A stretch of 64,000 nucleotides of DNA from Anoplopoma fimbria (GCF_027596085.1 NC_072460.1:7213512-7277511); one strand, 5' to 3'; positions 1 to 12,212 are shown, counted from the stretch's first letter. The notes: generated by a model from the sequence alone, not told the origin. Translations and numbers: made by a program.

Positions 1-765
1 ATTTTGCCTCGGCAGTAGATGGCCACTTTCCTCATTATTTTGTCTCAGTAAAACATGCAAGGAACATTGCCTTCTTTGTTAACATCAGATGCCGAGTCTG
101 ATGTGGCAGCTCAGCCATGGGTTATAACAGGTAATAAGTTAAGTATTATTACTACTTTTAAGAGAAGTAATAAGTAAAAGCTAAGACGCATTTAACTTCC
201 TGAGTAACTGGCCCAGCACTGCTCTCGGCAGGGAAGAGAGCAACAGCTATTATGCAACACAGCAAACACGTCCATAAATAAAGCAGGACATATGTTATAG
301 ATGAGACGTGCAAGGAAGTTTGTTTCAGTTTTAGTGGTATATACGCAAAAGCGGTTTCATAATTTCACTGACATACATAGAAAACCTTCTGGGTTGTGAA
401 AAACACTTTAAAATGCAAAGCAGATCTGAGAACCAAGACCTTATGGGGGTTTAAAAGTTTAGGTTAAGGGAAGCTCCAAGTTAGGGGGGGGGGATGTTTG
501 ATTCCAGTGTGGAGAAAAGCAAACTGTGACTACGAGACTCACTGATGCTGCACACAGCGCCTGGATGTTGTTCATCAAGAAAACAGCACGTAACTCCCTC
601 CAAAACCACAGTTTCCGGTCTTTATGCTAAGCTAGGCTAACCACATCCTGACTCCAGGTCTGCACTAAAAGTAGCACAGGTACACGAGACTGAAATGCTT
701 ATTTCCCAAAATGTTGACCTATATTTTAACACTCGTAATGAAACACTACAGCGCCAACAACTCAC
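1..765 (-). other. renbp: renbp last visible intron (3' side)
   Basis: This stretch follows the donor GTGAGT at 765-760 on the minus strand. I searched it for the expected C-terminal exon (a family GCFHVPR-type motif) and found none, so the final exon(s) lie left of the window. It also holds a run of ten G at about 484-493. Otherwise I see nothing in it. Confidence 0.6.
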
Positions 766-3700
766 GTGGTTCAAGGTGTACTCGTAAACTTCAAAGAATC
801 TCTCCAGCAGCTCTGGCTTCTTGGTTTGAGTGTAGCCCATCAGGAAGGCGATGAGAGCCTCACAGTGGGGCCACCACAGCTTCATATTCCACTCCAACTG
901 GTCACATATGCAATAGACATCCAGAGAGCCTCATTTCATGCATTTTTATAAAACTTAGTGATCAGCCAAATTTAAACAATATCTTCTATCAAAAGATGCA
1001 ACAGCATCAACTGTCTAAAGCGAAACAGTCTCATGTGTACAGACGGCCGGTTCACCTGTGTGGGGCAGTGACCATCCACATCCAGGAAGTAGAAGAGGCC
1101 GCCGTGCTCTTTGTCCCAGCCGTACTGATAAGGTAGCTCCAAAAACTTGTTGATGGCGGTCTTCTGGAGCTCCTCGTCCCCCCGCTCTGCGCTGACCTGA
1201 AGCAGGAACCAGCCCGCTTCCAGGGCATGGCCTGAGTCAGCACGGGTCGACATGTGGGGGAAGACCAGAGACACATTGGAAAGGGTTGAGGTCGGCAACA
1301 AAGGACATGATAGGAGCTCAACGCCAGCTTCCCTTTGCACTCAGTGTGCTCACTATCATCTGGCTGACTGGTCATCAGGCGGTGCAGTGTTTACCTGGGT
1401 TCTGCAGTCTGCCCTGGCAACCAGGCAGCTCCGCCCCCTCCAGTGACACGTTCTCCAGGATAGCTGTGCCGTCTCTCTGCATCAAGTAACAAGAGAAGAA
1501 ATAAAATAAATGTCATAAACGGCACATTAAAGGCAGGGTTGGTAATCATTACAAAGAGTATGCTAGATTTTAAAAGTGATCCAATCATTGACCCAACCCA
1601 GTTTTGCCAACTCTTTCCCAATAAAAAAAATTGCTAGCAGCACTAGGTCCAGAGGTCGCTAAATGTAGCGAGAAAGTCTGCAGCACTAGCAGCCTGTCCC
1701 TTCAGGGGACTTAATCAATAAACATGGCTATTTTTAATACCAGGTAGCAACCTCCGCTTCTGCCATTCGAAGCCAATGTGTCTCTCTGCCAAATGATGCA
1801 AGTCCTGCAATGGCCACTATTTCTTTCTTGTATTCTTTTAAGTCAGAGCATTTGATGTTTTGATTGCTGAGTAATGTAAAGAGAATTTCAACAAATGTAA
1901 AAAAAAATGTTTTAGAAGGAGGTCACCAACCCTAGCTTTAAAAGCAACTAGGCACTAATTGGATAATCCTCTAATACAGAGTCAAAGTTAAAAAGTAACT
2001 CCGATCTCCTGTTCCAGACTAAACTAAAAATGACCACCTCGCGGCCATGGCTTTTGCCGGCACGGAAGCATATAATCCAGGCCAACAACATAACATTACC
2101 CGAGTTGTGTGTTTGACACATTTGCCTGTGTGACCAAGGCCTTAAATGGAGAACTTACACCAACTCATACGCCGACTTACATGGATAACAAAGAGTTAAG
2201 GGGCGTGATACTGGTGGAATCAGTAAGACTAATCAAGTTGTTTCTCCAAAGCAGAGAATGTTAGCGCTGAGAACTAGTAATTGTATGGAACATACCGAGT
2301 ATACAAACTGGCCTGACTTGGTCCCACCAGCTTTTTAAAACAGCTCATAGTATTACAAGTATTACAAATATTTTGCACATGCGTTGGTGCATTGACTTGC
2401 GTGTGCGCGCACAAGGATTTATTTTAGAGACAATGGCGAAGCAAATGAAGTTGTATGAGTGTCGGGTGAAAAGTTCAACTAACGAATTAGAATAATAAGA
2501 ATTAGCGAAGAAAGAACTAGATGAACCTGAACAAAAAACTACATTTACAAGTCTCAGGAGGCAAAGTATCCTGGCATCAGAAAATTATCCTGCAAAGCAT
2601 GTACAACATACACATGACGGGCCTAATTGTTCCATTTCATCCTTAAACTGACGTGTAACCATAGACTGTATATGACGGATGGACTGATGTTTTGAAGCCT
2701 CGAGTTGGACATTTTGACCGTCGCCATCTTGTTTCTTTTTAAATCAAAGGCGAAACGATGGAGCAAAGTACAACCGAATGCTGAATAAGAAATTAACTTT
2801 TTATGAAGTGAAAACATACTGCGAAAGGATTAAAGGTTCAAGACAAGCATGCGGAAAACTTCCAGACTAGACAACGGCGTGGTAGCGACCTTTCCAACCA
2901 GATTATTATTAAGAATGCATGTTTAAGGCACTTCTGTATTGGCTTCACTTTTAAGACCAAGAGGTTGCTGCCTGCGTATAACTACATATTACCATATTCA
3001 CTGATAAATATGATGTGCCAAACATATTTTCAGTTTTGGCAACCAAAAGCTGATGCCCGGTTGCCAGCTTGGCAACCACTTCTAAAAGTTAGCGATGAGC
3101 CCTGAACTTCACTAAATCTCATCACTTTATGGAGTCTTTCAATCAGTCATATTCTGTGTCCATACCTGGATGTGTTGTAGAATCTGCTGTACACACCAGC
3201 TGGCCAGCTCTCCGTACTTCTGAGCTACATCCTGACCACGGCCATCAGTTAGCTGTTGCACCAGACACAGCAGCATCATGGGGACCGCCATGCTGTTGGT
3301 GGGAACGTCCCCGGGAAGCTGTGGTCGGCCCAGGCCTGATGAGTCCACACGAACCCAGTAGATCAACTGCTCCATCATCTGCTCAGCCTCCAGCTAGCGA
3401 CATGACAGAGCAGAGGCTGTCTTATCATAGAGACGGCGTAATAATGTGGGAATGTGAGGGCAGCTGTCGAGGGATGGAGCGTGTTCAGGCACATTCACCT
3501 TCTGGTTTATTAAACCTCATGTAAGATGAGTCACTGGTGAACTTTGTAAGTCCACATTACACATAGCATGTTAGCTAGCAATGCAACAGATCAGCACCTC
3601 ACTTGTGGGGGCTTTTTTTCAAACTAACTGGTGACTCTGTTATGCATATTTTTTATTATTACAGCAAAGATTATTATATTAAAGTCTCAATATTTGTGGA

Positions 3701-6700
3701 TGGCTGACAGTCTAACAGGCGCATAGTTTGTAGAGGAAAAAACCCCAAAAAACTATATTTGAAAATTCTAACTATAGATTGAACACAAAGTACAAAACAT
3801 TTGCATACATAACGGTATATTTGACTTCCCTTAACATCCAGAAAAAAATAAAAATAAAAGAGTAGTGGATTTTAAGTTTTCTGACTCCCCAAAGTTACAT
3901 CACTATGGGGAGTCTTCTGTTGCCTTTCACAACAGTGTCAAAATAGATCGGAACCATGATCCAGATTTGCAAAACCAAAAATAGGGGAACTAGTTTTAGC
4001 TACTTGATGAGTTTCAACGTCTGTTTCTGTTCATGCACAATCAGCATAAAAGTAGGCAAAGCGGGAACACAATACATATGGCAACTTTTTAGTCAGAACA
4101 CAGAGCTAGTGCTCGAATGGCTGTGATTGGTGAATGACCCGCTCTACCTCCTGACACACAGCCGGCAACATTCCTTTTTGATAAACATTGTTTAAAGAGT
4201 TTTTAACCAATGTATGATAAACAATCTAGTTTTGATTATTGATTTGTACCTGCATGTCCTTGTCACCAGTTACCCTGCTCAGTTCATCCATGGCCATGAT
4301 GTAGAAACACTCACTGAATACAGTCCTCTGAATTTTGATTGCTTTACCATCTCTTGTTAAGCAGAAGGCGCACTTCCACTGGCCACTGCTGCTGCCGGGG
4401 ACACGAGCAAACTTTCTCAGGAATGCTCCTCCTACGATGCAAACAGAACTTTATAACATTAGCTATTGATTTATGAGCAATATGTATAAAGCCCTTTTTC
4501 CACACATGACTACATCAAATTGCTGGCTGTTCAATAAGCGTTCACTACAGCTTTATTCAGACATGACATTTAAAGAGGGCATGTCGTGCTCATTTTTTAG
4601 ATTCATAATTGTGTTTTGGGTTTTTACTATAACATATTAACATGCTTTTATGCCAAAAAGAACACATTGTTTTTCTCATTCTGTCTCTCTGAATATACCT
4701 GTGTTCACCCTCTGTCTGAAGCGCTCTGTTTTAGCGCCTGTCTCTTTAAGTCATCCTCCCAGTCTGCTCTGATTGGCATGGCTGTATGCATTGTAATAAT
4801 GGATATATTGGCTGTAATCCATAAATTGTATACCCTTGTAATACATCCACATTCTGTGTGCTGTAAAGCCTGTACTAACATATCTGTTCCCAAACAACCG
4901 GCTATCGGCTAGTAGCTAGCAGCGCTAGGAGAACAACATATACAGAATTTAAGGTAGTATTATGGGCTGTAGATTATTTACGAATGCTCTGGACAAAAGC
5001 TAGGCCACACCTTTATATACATCCATGGTCTGTGGTCTATTGTATATCTATTGTTGAGGTCCTAGACATGAAAAAGTTTTGAGATTGCTCTCAAAATCCC
5101 AATAGTGCCGGGATTTTCAAACTGACATTCATGTCCAATGCTTACTTTATGCTCTTCTGGTAAACGGGACAAAATTGAAGAAATAGATAATTAAGTAAGT
5201 AAATAGTATGGGGTATAGGGGGTATTCTAATGAGCCTGCGTGTTATATAGGAAAGGAAGGCAGATCTGAATGACTTGTTGATCACATGAATCACATGTTT
5301 TCTGACATAGGCAGTCTTAATATTTTCAACAATGATCTCTTATTTCACATTTCGACTGTTGGTAGGCACTCTTTTCATGCTACGTCACCTTAAAGAGCAT
5401 TAATGCTAGCACGTCTGTGCTGCAGAACAGTGGTCAGTTGGAATAGCAATGATATGAAAGAAGATCAGTGTTTGTTGTTCTTTCACAAGCTGCCCCAGTG
5501 ATTGATTTGAAAAACACATCAATAATCACAAACTGGACCTAGAAAGGTCTGTGTCTCTTAGTTCCTATAAAGATGACATTTTTTGCAGCTCCAAGGTTTC
5601 CTTCCAACAGTGACAACATGTTGTTGCACCATGCCGTAATGATGATTAGCAGAAAGTGCAGAGCAAACACTATCATGACTGCCATTAATCACCTAAGTCA
5701 ACAAAAAACACCTCGCTGCTCCATCTGTTCCAGAGATTTACCTTTGGATGTGTGAAACTCCGAGGTCACATTAAACAAACATTAATGTGTAAATGTTGAC
5801 AACATCTGAACATCCAGACTTTTAGGACGATAATATACTGGGGTCTCTGAATCTGAATCAACTGCAAAGAACTAATTTCTGTCTAATTTGCACTTTGTGT
5901 TTTGGTTCATTTTAAATGCAATTTATTTTTTATTTACACACTTCCAAATGGATGGATTATGATCCAGTAATCTGTGAAAATATTGAATAATATATTGGAA
6001 GGTGAGAAATATCATACGAGATTTAAAAAAACCCTCTGCTAAGCAGTTTCTTGAGGCTTCCATCTTCTCTAAATAAAATAATACGACATTGAACTGGTGA
6101 AAGTAAAAATAACATACTGAGGTATGGTTTATATTTTGTCCTACCTTGTCATTAGAGGTACCTTCAACCTTTCTGGCATTAATTGTAAAAAATAAATGTT
6201 ATTTGGACTATAGGAAAACCAGCCATGAATTTGCTCTTCTTCCAGAGGCTCGCCTGTACTGAGGCTTAACATGATATGTTGAAATCCTTTGAATTAAGAT
6301 GAATTAATCAATACCAGTGATGCAACCAAAGAGAGAGAGTAACTCTCTCTTGACACTTCAGTAGTGCCAACGCTAAGAGGTTTAGCTAGCTGAATCAAGC
6401 TTTACCAGCTTTTGCTGCTTCCAGGATTTCAGGCTTGCGGAAGCGCTCCATGGTTCGGTACAGGCGGCAATACATCCACACCTGTAAAAAAATATATAAA
6501 AATTCACCTAACATCTGATGACCACATTTCAGATGGTTGTTCTGCACTGCCAGTATCATGAGAGAGACTCACCTGTCTGCCCTGCAGCCAGACGTACTTC
6601 AGCTCATCATAAACCGTCCCATCCTTCCCGATACACGTGAAGAAGCCTCTGAAACACAGAGTGGAGGTCCAAGTTCATCACAAGGACACACACACTGCAT

Positions 6701-6853
6701 GCACAGTCCAAACAGTTGTAAAAGTTAAAGTTGGATCTCCGCTGTACAGTACCCGTGTATCTTGTCATGAGAGTATTTGAGCCAGAAGTCCACTGCTTTG
6801 TCCAGTTCTCTACGAATCCGCTCTCGACACTCCTCCAGCTTCACCACAGACAT
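766..6853 (-). CDS. renbp: N-acylglucosamine 2-epimerase (renin-binding protein), 8 exons, 3' end outside window
   Basis: The enzyme interconverts N-acetylglucosamine and N-acetylmannosamine in the cytosol, feeding or draining the sialic-acid pathway. Exons in transcript order are 6853-6753, 6648-6573, 6481-6406, 4431-4250, 3393-3166, 1476-1395, 1231-1056 and 897-766. All have GT donors and AG acceptors and the phases join exactly, giving 351 codons. The start ATG at 6853-6851 follows ACC, a good Kozak context. Family landmarks include [18 protein letters not shown] (about residues 50-67), [28 protein letters not shown] (about 247-259) and [15 protein letters not shown] (about 315-329). The two His-containing motifs belong to the active-site region of this (alpha/alpha)6-barrel family. 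The human protein is roughly 420 residues, so about 65-75 C-terminal residues should be encoded below position 1. No frameshift or stop was seen. The identification rests on recalled family motifs but is very strong. Confidence 0.96.
2658..2990 (+). repeat. Dispersed teleost repeat A, copy 1 (internally deleted)
   Basis: The copy begins with ATAGACTGTATATGA, carries GAAGCCTCGAG and GTCGCCATCTTG, and ends with AAGGCACTTCTGTATTGG and GGTTGCTGCCTGCG. The same blocks in the same order recur at 10.57-11.16, 21.27-21.6, 23.58-23.67 and 37.55-37.7 kb. No coding capacity is visible. It resembles a common non-autonomous element of fish genomes whose class I do not assign. It lies in the renbp intron between the exons at 3166 and 1476. 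Confidence 0.6.
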
Positions 6854-7158
6854 GGTAACCTTCAAACATGAAAATCAGTTTGTAATAAAAAAAAGTTATA
6901 ATGTATGGCGTTTTGCTTGTTTACTTTTGACTTAATAACAACAATACTTATCATATTAAAGAACATTAATTGGGACTTGGAATCAAGTCTTCTGCTTCAT
7001 TTGGGATATTTTTTACAACAAATGTGCTCTGGTTTAATGATTAATGTAAAGGAAGGGGTACAAAAAGCTCGCTGTTATCCTCAGCTGTATGTTTTGGCAA
7101 AACAATGTCATCAGGTAACAAGCAGGGTTTGATCCTGGGAAAAGGGATTCCTGGGAAT

Positions 7159-7449
7159 ACATTACATTACAGTCATTTAGCAGACGCTTTTATCCAAAGC
7201 GACTTACAATCAGTAGTATATTACATATCATTCACCCATTCACACACTGGTGACAGGCTACCATGCAAGGTGCCACCATCAGACTCTAACTAACATTCAT
7301 GCAACATCCAGTCCACACCGATGGCAAGCCTTCGGGAGCAACTTGGGGTTAAGTGTCTTGCCCAAGGACACATCGACTGCCGAAGCCGGGTATCGAACCA
7401 CCGATCCTCTGATTGGAGAACTACCTTGCTCTCCACTACGCCCCAGCCG
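7159..7449 (-). mobile_element. tRNA-derived SINE with UnaL2-type 3' tail, nearly full length
   Basis: Read on the minus strand, the head has an A-box-like TAGTGGAGAGC (about 7438-7428) and a B box GGTTCGATACC (7399-7389). Next comes a body containing GGGCAAGACACTTAACCCC, then a tail with the hairpin CGCTTT-GGATA-AAAGCG (7201-7185), ending in TGTAA repeats at about 7172-7159. The box pair indicates tRNA-derived RNA polymerase III promotion. The tail matches the 3' end of the LINE at 29.6-30.4 kb, which would supply the retrotransposition machinery. It lies in the presumed renbp first intron. Confidence 0.85.
7185..7201 (-). other. GGATA-loop hairpin of the SINE 3' tail
   Basis: A perfect 6-bp stem (CGCTTT/AAAGCG) closes a GGATA loop. 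This is the structure known to be recognised by the reverse transcriptase of eel UnaL2-type LINEs. An identical hairpin is at 29666-29682. Confidence 0.8.
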
Positions 7450-7971
7450 CCACCCGAATACCGCCGAATACCCGTCCAAACTATTTCCTGAGAAATAATA
7501 TAACAGGAATACTGAAAGACTAGTTATGTTCTAAGCATAAACAAAATAGGCTGACATGTAAAAAGATATATGTACCACTACAGTGAAGTGGTTTACAAAC
7601 TCAAAATGATATCTGTCAGCTTTGCATGGAAATACTTGAAGGGGCAAACCAAACACTAACAGAATATGGAATCAACCGCAACTTCATAGAATTACTTTTA
7701 AAATGCCACATTACTTGCTTTAACAAATTCTGTTTGTTTATACAATGAAAATACAATGAAAGTGTTGCTTGAAATATGACCCATGCATTTACAGCATAGC
7801 TGAAGTTATACCTTAAAAACAAGTGTTTCCCAGGATTAGCTGGATAGTTTGCTTTTGGAAAAGAGAATGTCTCATTTTCAAGGAAACACAAGCTTAAGAG
7901 TTTTTTTTACGTTTTTGTTGTACGACATAAAATCCATCAGTATATAAGCCCCTCTGGTGAATTCTGAAGCA
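7450..7971. other. Unassigned intronic sequence
   Basis: AT-rich sequence between the SINE and the Rex3-like LINE. I see no exon, repeat or motif that I can support. Confidence 0.4.
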
Positions 7972-10386
7972 TTAAAGTGACCCGGGGCCGGGTCGCGGGG
8001 GCAGCAAGCTAAGGAGGGTCCTCCAGACGTCCTTCTCCCCAGCAACACTTTCCAGCTCCTCCTGGGGAACCCCGAGGCGTTCCCAGGCCAGACGAGATAT
8101 ATAATCTCTCCAGCGTGTTCTGGGTCTACCCCGGGGCCTCTTACCAGTTGGACGTGCCTGGAAAACCTCTAAAGGGAGGCGTCCAGGAGGCATCCTGATC
8201 ATCCTCATTCTTTCGGTCACTACCCAAAGCTCATGACCATAGGTGAGGGTTGGAATGTAGATGGACTGGTAAATCGAGAGCTTTGCCTTACCGCTCAGCT
8301 CCTTCTTCACCAAAACGGTCCGGTACAACGCCCGCATCACTGCTGACGCTGCACCGAACCGCCTGTCCATCTCCCGCTCCATTTTACCCTCACTCGTGAA
8401 TAAGATCCCAAGATACTTGAACTCCCTCGCTTGGGGCAGTGACTCACTCCCAACCCAGAGGGTGCAATCCACCGTTTTCCGGAAGAGAACCATGGCCTCA
8501 GACTTGGAGGTACTGACTCTCATCCCGACCGCTTCACACTCGGCTGTGAACCGCCCCAGTGCGTGCTGAAGGTCACGTTCTGAAGAAGCCAACAGAACCA
8601 CATCATCTGCAAAAAGCAGGGATGTGATTCCGAGGTCCCCAAACCGGAAACTCTCCTCCCCCCGGCTGCACCTTGAAATCCTGTCCATGAAAATCACAAA
8701 CAGGATTGGTGACAATGGGCAGCCCTGGCGGAGGCCAACACGCACTGGGAACAAGCTCGACTTTGTGCCGAGTATCCGGACACAGCTCTCACTTTGGTCA
8801 TACAAGGACCGAATGGCTCGTAGTAATGAACCAGGTACCCCATATTCCCGCAGTACCCCCCACAGGACTCCCCGAGGGACACGGTCGAAGGCCTTCTCCA
8901 AGTCCACAAAACACATGTAGACTGGATGAGCAAACTCCCATGCACCCTCCAACAGACCTGCAAGGGTAAAGAGTTGGTCCGCTGTTCCACGTCCAGGACG
9001 GAATCCGCATTGCTCCTCCTGAATCCGAGGTTCGACAATCGGACGGAGCCTCCTTTCCAGCACCCTGGAGTAAACTTTCCCGGGGAGGCTGAGCAGTGTG
9101 ATACCCCTATAATTGGAGCACACTCTCCGGTCCCCCTTTTTGGAAATGGGAACCACCACCCCGGTCTGCCACTCCACAGGCACTGTACCCGACTTCCACG
9201 CGACAGTGAAGAGACGTGTCAACCAAGACAGCCCAACAATGTCCAGAGCCTTTAGCATCTCCGGTCGAATCTCATCCACTCCTGGTGCTTTGCCGCTGAA
9301 GAGCTTTTTAACTACCTCAACGACCTCCGCCAGGCATATGGACGAGTCTTCAGACTCTGCCTCTTCCACAGAGGACGTGTTGGTCGGGTTCAGGAGTTCC
9401 TCAAAGTGTTCTTTCCACCACTCGACAATATCCCCAGTCCGGGTCTGCAGTTCTCCCCCCCTGCTGAGCACAGCCTGAGAAAAGCCCTGTTTCCCCTTTC
9501 TGAGTCGTCTCACAGTTTGCCAGAACTTCCTTGAGGCCATTCGAAAGTCCTTCTCCATGGCCTCGCCTAACTCCTCCCACACCCGGGTTTTTGCCTCAGC
9601 AACCGCCGCAGCTGCAGCCCTTCTGGCCAATCGGTACCTGCCTGCTGATTCAGGAGAACCCTGGGCCAACCAAGCCCGAAAGGCCTCCTTCTTCAGCTTG
9701 ACGGCCTCCTTCACCGCTGGTGTCCACCAACGGGTTCTCGGATTGCCGCCACGACAGGCACCGATCGCCTTCCGACCACAACTCCTAGCAGCAGCTTCCA
9801 CAATGGAGGATTTGAACATGGCCCACTCGGATTCCATGTCCCCAGCCTCCCCCGGGATGCACAAGAAATTATTCCGGAGGTGGAAGTTGAAGACCTTGCG
9901 GACAGGATCCTCAGCCAGACGTTCCCAGTTCACCCTCACTACACGTTTGGGTTTACCGGGTCTGTCCGGCAGCCTCCCCCGCCACCTGATCCAACTCACC
10001 ACCAGGTGGTGATCAGTTGACAGCTCTGCTCCTCTCTTCACCCGAGTGTCCAAGACATACGGCCGCAGGTCTGATGACACAACTACAAAGTCGATCATAG
10101 ACCTTTGGCCTAGGGTGTTCTGGTACCAAGTACGCTTATGAACCTCCCTATGCTCAAACATGGTGTTTGTTATGGACAGTCCATGACTAGCACAGAAGTC
10201 CAACAGCAAAGCACCACTCGGGTTCAGATCGGGCAGGCCGTTCCTCCCAATCACACCCCTCCAGGTTTCTCCATCGTTACCCACGTGAGTGTTGAAGTCT
10301 CCCAGAAGAACTATGGAGTCCCCAGTCGGCGCCCGACTGGTGGGGTGGTGGGCCCACAGGGTGGCGGCACGATGTAGCTTTTTCAC
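7972..10386 (-). CDS. Rex3/RTE-type LINE protein: partial endonuclease plus reverse transcriptase, 804 codons, internally deleted
   Basis: A single open frame of 804 codons begins at a GTG; no ATG start is visible, and an in-frame TAG sits just upstream at 10401-10399. Residues about 20-140 are the C-terminal half of an APE-type endonuclease ([33 protein letters not shown]). The reverse transcriptase follows, with [10 protein letters not shown] (about 367), CGFRPGRG (about 460), [12 protein letters not shown] (493-504), LRQGCPLSP (552-560) and the catalytic FADD (592-595). The C-terminal arm ends [21 protein letters not shown]. The N-terminal half of the endonuclease is missing. A second gap falls at about residue 728 (near 8200), where the conserved segment before RMPPGRLP is absent. 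Despite this the frame has no stop, so the copy looks young. The family name comes from memory of fish Rex3-like elements. Confidence 0.88.
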   Translation of the reverse strand: MKKLHRAATLWAHHPTSRAPTGDSIVLLGDFNTHVGNDGETWRGVIGRNGLPDLNPSGALLLDFCASHGLSITNTMFEHREVHKRTWYQNTLGQRSMIDFVVVSSDLRPYVLDTRVKRGAELSTDHHLVVSWIRWRGRLPDRPGKPKRVVRVNWERLAEDPVRKVFNFHLRNNFLCIPGEAGDMESEWAMFKSSIVEAAARSCGRKAIGACRGGNPRTRWWTPAVKEAVKLKKEAFRAWLAQGSPESAGRYRLARRAAAAAVAEAKTRVWEELGEAMEKDFRMASRKFWQTVRRLRKGKQGFSQAVLSRGGELQTRTGDIVEWWKEHFEELLNPTNTSSVEEAESEDSSICLAEVVEVVKKLFSGKAPGVDEIRPEMLKALDIVGLSWLTRLFTVAWKSGTVPVEWQTGVVVPISKKGDRRVCSNYRGITLLSLPGKVYSRVLERRLRPIVEPRIQEEQCGFRPGRGTADQLFTLAGLLEGAWEFAHPVYMCFVDLEKAFDRVPRGVLWGVLREYGVPGSLLRAIRSLYDQSESCVRILGTKSSLFPVRVGLRQGCPLSPILFVIFMDRISRCSRGEESFRFGDLGITSLLFADDVVLLASSERDLQHALGRFTAECEAVGMRVSTSKSEAMVLFRKTVDCTLWVGSESLPQAREFKYLGILFTSEGKMEREMDRRFGAASAVMRALYRTVLVKKELSGKAKLSIYQSIYIPTLTYGHELWVVTERMRMIRMPPGRLPLEVFQARPTGKRPRGRPRTRWRDYISRLAWERLGVPQEELESVAGEKDVWRTLLSLLPPRPGPGSL

Positions 10387-10475
10387 CGGCGAGCTCCCCT
10401 ACCGGGTCTGGCTCCAGGAGGGTGCCCCGGTTTCCCTATTCCGGGCGAGGTGCCACAACCTTGCATTGTCCGATT
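7972..10475 (-). mobile_element. Rex3-like non-LTR retrotransposon copy
   Basis: The 5' end, read on the minus strand, keeps a GC-rich leader (about 10475-10387) with CTCCTGGAGCCAGACCCGG, typical of the family's 5' UTR. The coding part follows. The 3' end stops just after CCCGGCCCCGGGTCA with no ATGG/GATG repeat tail, unlike the older fragment at 19.83 kb, so the extreme 3' end seems lost. It is in the same orientation as renbp and lies in its presumed first intron. Confidence 0.8.
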
Positions 10476-10564
10476 CTCTTAATATTACCTACTTCCACTT
10501 ATCCGTCATTATTTTTTTGTTTTACCTACAGTGGCCCAAACACGCCATCTTATTAGGCTAACTT

Positions 10565-11160
10565 CTGAGTTGGCCACATAGATGTAAGAAGTGGAGGTAG
10601 TCATCATGACGTCAGTCATTGGTTTGTGGACTGATCATAAGAAGCTTCTAGTTCGGTGATCTCGCCTTCGCCATCTTGGTTTACGGCTGCCGCCATGTTG
10701 TTTTTTGCAACCCTTAAACTGAAGTTACCATATTTGGAATGTGGAGGACTGATGTAGAGACGCATTAGAGGACGTGACCTGTGAATCACAGTAAGCCCGC
10801 CCTAAATCATACACCACTTTATGGTCTATTTGACTCTAAATGGACCATAATTTACTAAATGAACATCATGATGTATTGAAGCTGAATTAAAATTAGCCAT
10901 TGAGACCACAATCTCATGTTTACAATGTTTACTGCGGTAATAAATAAAGAGAGAAGTAGGGTCATTTTCACATAGACTTCTATAAATAGACTCCTGCAAA
11001 TTTCCCCGCTGCAGGACTTATAAAGGATTATCTTATCTTATTTTATACAATCTGACTTAGGAGTCGCCAGCAGGGGGCTGGTCAGTAGAGAGAATGCAAG
11101 TTTTAAGACACTTCAGTATTGGGTTCATTCCTCAGAACCGGAGGAGTACCACCTGGTTGG
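10565..11160 (+). repeat. Dispersed teleost repeat A, copy 2 (longest)
   Basis: It contains CATGACGTCAGTCATTGG, CGCCATCTTGG (twice, slightly varied), TTTATGGTCTATTTGACTCT, GAGAGAAGTAGGGTCATTTT, GAGTCGCCAGCAGGGGG and AGAGAGAATGCAAGTTTTAA. It is the most complete of five copies and the reference for the others. No open frame is evident. Confidence 0.6.
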
Positions 11161-11552
11161 CCTACAAAAATGCATCAGTTGCAAAAATTGATTTTTGAAT
11201 TTCATCAATTCTATATGAATCTTAATTGTTGTGGATTTGTGCGTGCTCATAGCTCACGCGCCATCTGCTTTAGTGTGGTGCTGATTCAGCACTCACTGTG
11301 GTCAGAGTGAGTGAGGGACTAAAAGAAAGAAACACTCTCTGCATACAGTAGTATCAAGAAACAACAACAACGCACAAGACTTCTGAGGCGTTCAGGTGTC
11401 ATATCTGACAAAACACTTAAGCACTGCAAAATGGAAACGCGTTTTGAACAGTAAAGCATGTAAATACCATTTAGTGAAGCCCCGACAATTAAAAAGCACA
11501 AGCCTGAAAATGAGCAAAATCCTGTCAGCTTTACCACTAAACGATCTGAACG

Positions 11553-11556
<4 letters not shown>

Positions 11557-11598
<42 letters not shown>
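11557..11598. repeat. (CA)21 microsatellite
   Basis: An uninterrupted dinucleotide repeat, directly visible. It lies about 180 bp downstream (in the minus-strand sense) of the presumed renbp first exon. Confidence 0.98.
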
Positions 11599-11602
<4 letters not shown>

Positions 11603-11773
11603 ACTTGTCGTAATTTTTTCCAGCTCGGCATCTTTCGCCATCAAAAGCCAACAACAAGCTAGCTGTATGTTGAAATCTATCACCCGACCAAGAACTTGTT
11701 GTTCCCTCTTCACGAGGAAAAACAGAGAAAAGCTCCGTGTCAGCAGCGGTGAGAAGAGAAGAACTATTCTTAC

Positions 11774-11900
11774 CTACAGACCGTGAACAGGCGGACCGAC
11801 TTCCACCTGAGCTCTGTTCGCTCCGGACGAGCCCTTCGTCATATGACCGGGAGCAGCGCGGCTCCAGCGGCTCTGAGGAGGAAGTGGAAGCGGTGCTGTA
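11774..11900 (-). promoter_or_regulatory. renbp: Candidate renbp first (non-coding) exon and promoter-proximal CpG-rich segment
   Basis: On the minus strand CTGTAG is followed by GTAAGAATAG, a near-ideal donor at 11773. The segment to about 11900 is much richer in CpG than its surroundings. The start ATG at 6853 is preceded by a pyrimidine-rich stretch and an AAG acceptor close to 6860, so a spliced 5' UTR exon is needed. The right boundary is a guess. This is inference, and a plus-strand transcript has not been excluded. Confidence 0.4.
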
Positions 11901-12115
11901 TCAGAAGGAATGTGCACATGAGGCATACACGAGTAGAGTAGTATTGTAGTCAGGAAGCAGAGGGAGACACAATAAAATAATAAAAAATATTAAATAACTA
12001 TTATTAGAAAATGCTCTTTTTAGACACACATCACCACGTACGATGTGATTGGGTTAAAAATATGAATTTGTATCCACAAAAGTTTGTGCCAGTGTCTGTA
12101 TGCAGTTTTACCATG

Positions 12116-12212
12116 GATTATATTTTTCTGTGTGCTGTCCTGTTCCATAAAGTGGATTTGCACTTTTTCCATGAGTGATTATATTTTTCTGTGTGCTGTC
12201 CTGTTCCATAAA
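12116..12212 (+). repeat. 36-bp direct duplication, period 61
   Basis: The 36-bp segment at 12116-12151 starts with GATTATATTTTTCTGTG. It is repeated exactly at 12177-12212, with a 25-bp spacer between the copies. Confidence 0.95.

Noticed and set aside
11319..11657. 112-codon minus frame with a long VC repeat, and its reverse HT-repeat frame
   Set aside because: The translation of a CA microsatellite in both directions; not a gene.
11737..11949. 70-codon plus-strand open frame in the CpG-rich segment
   Set aside because: It has no ATG (starts at GTG), no domain, and overlaps the better-supported minus-strand donor; high GC explains the open frame.
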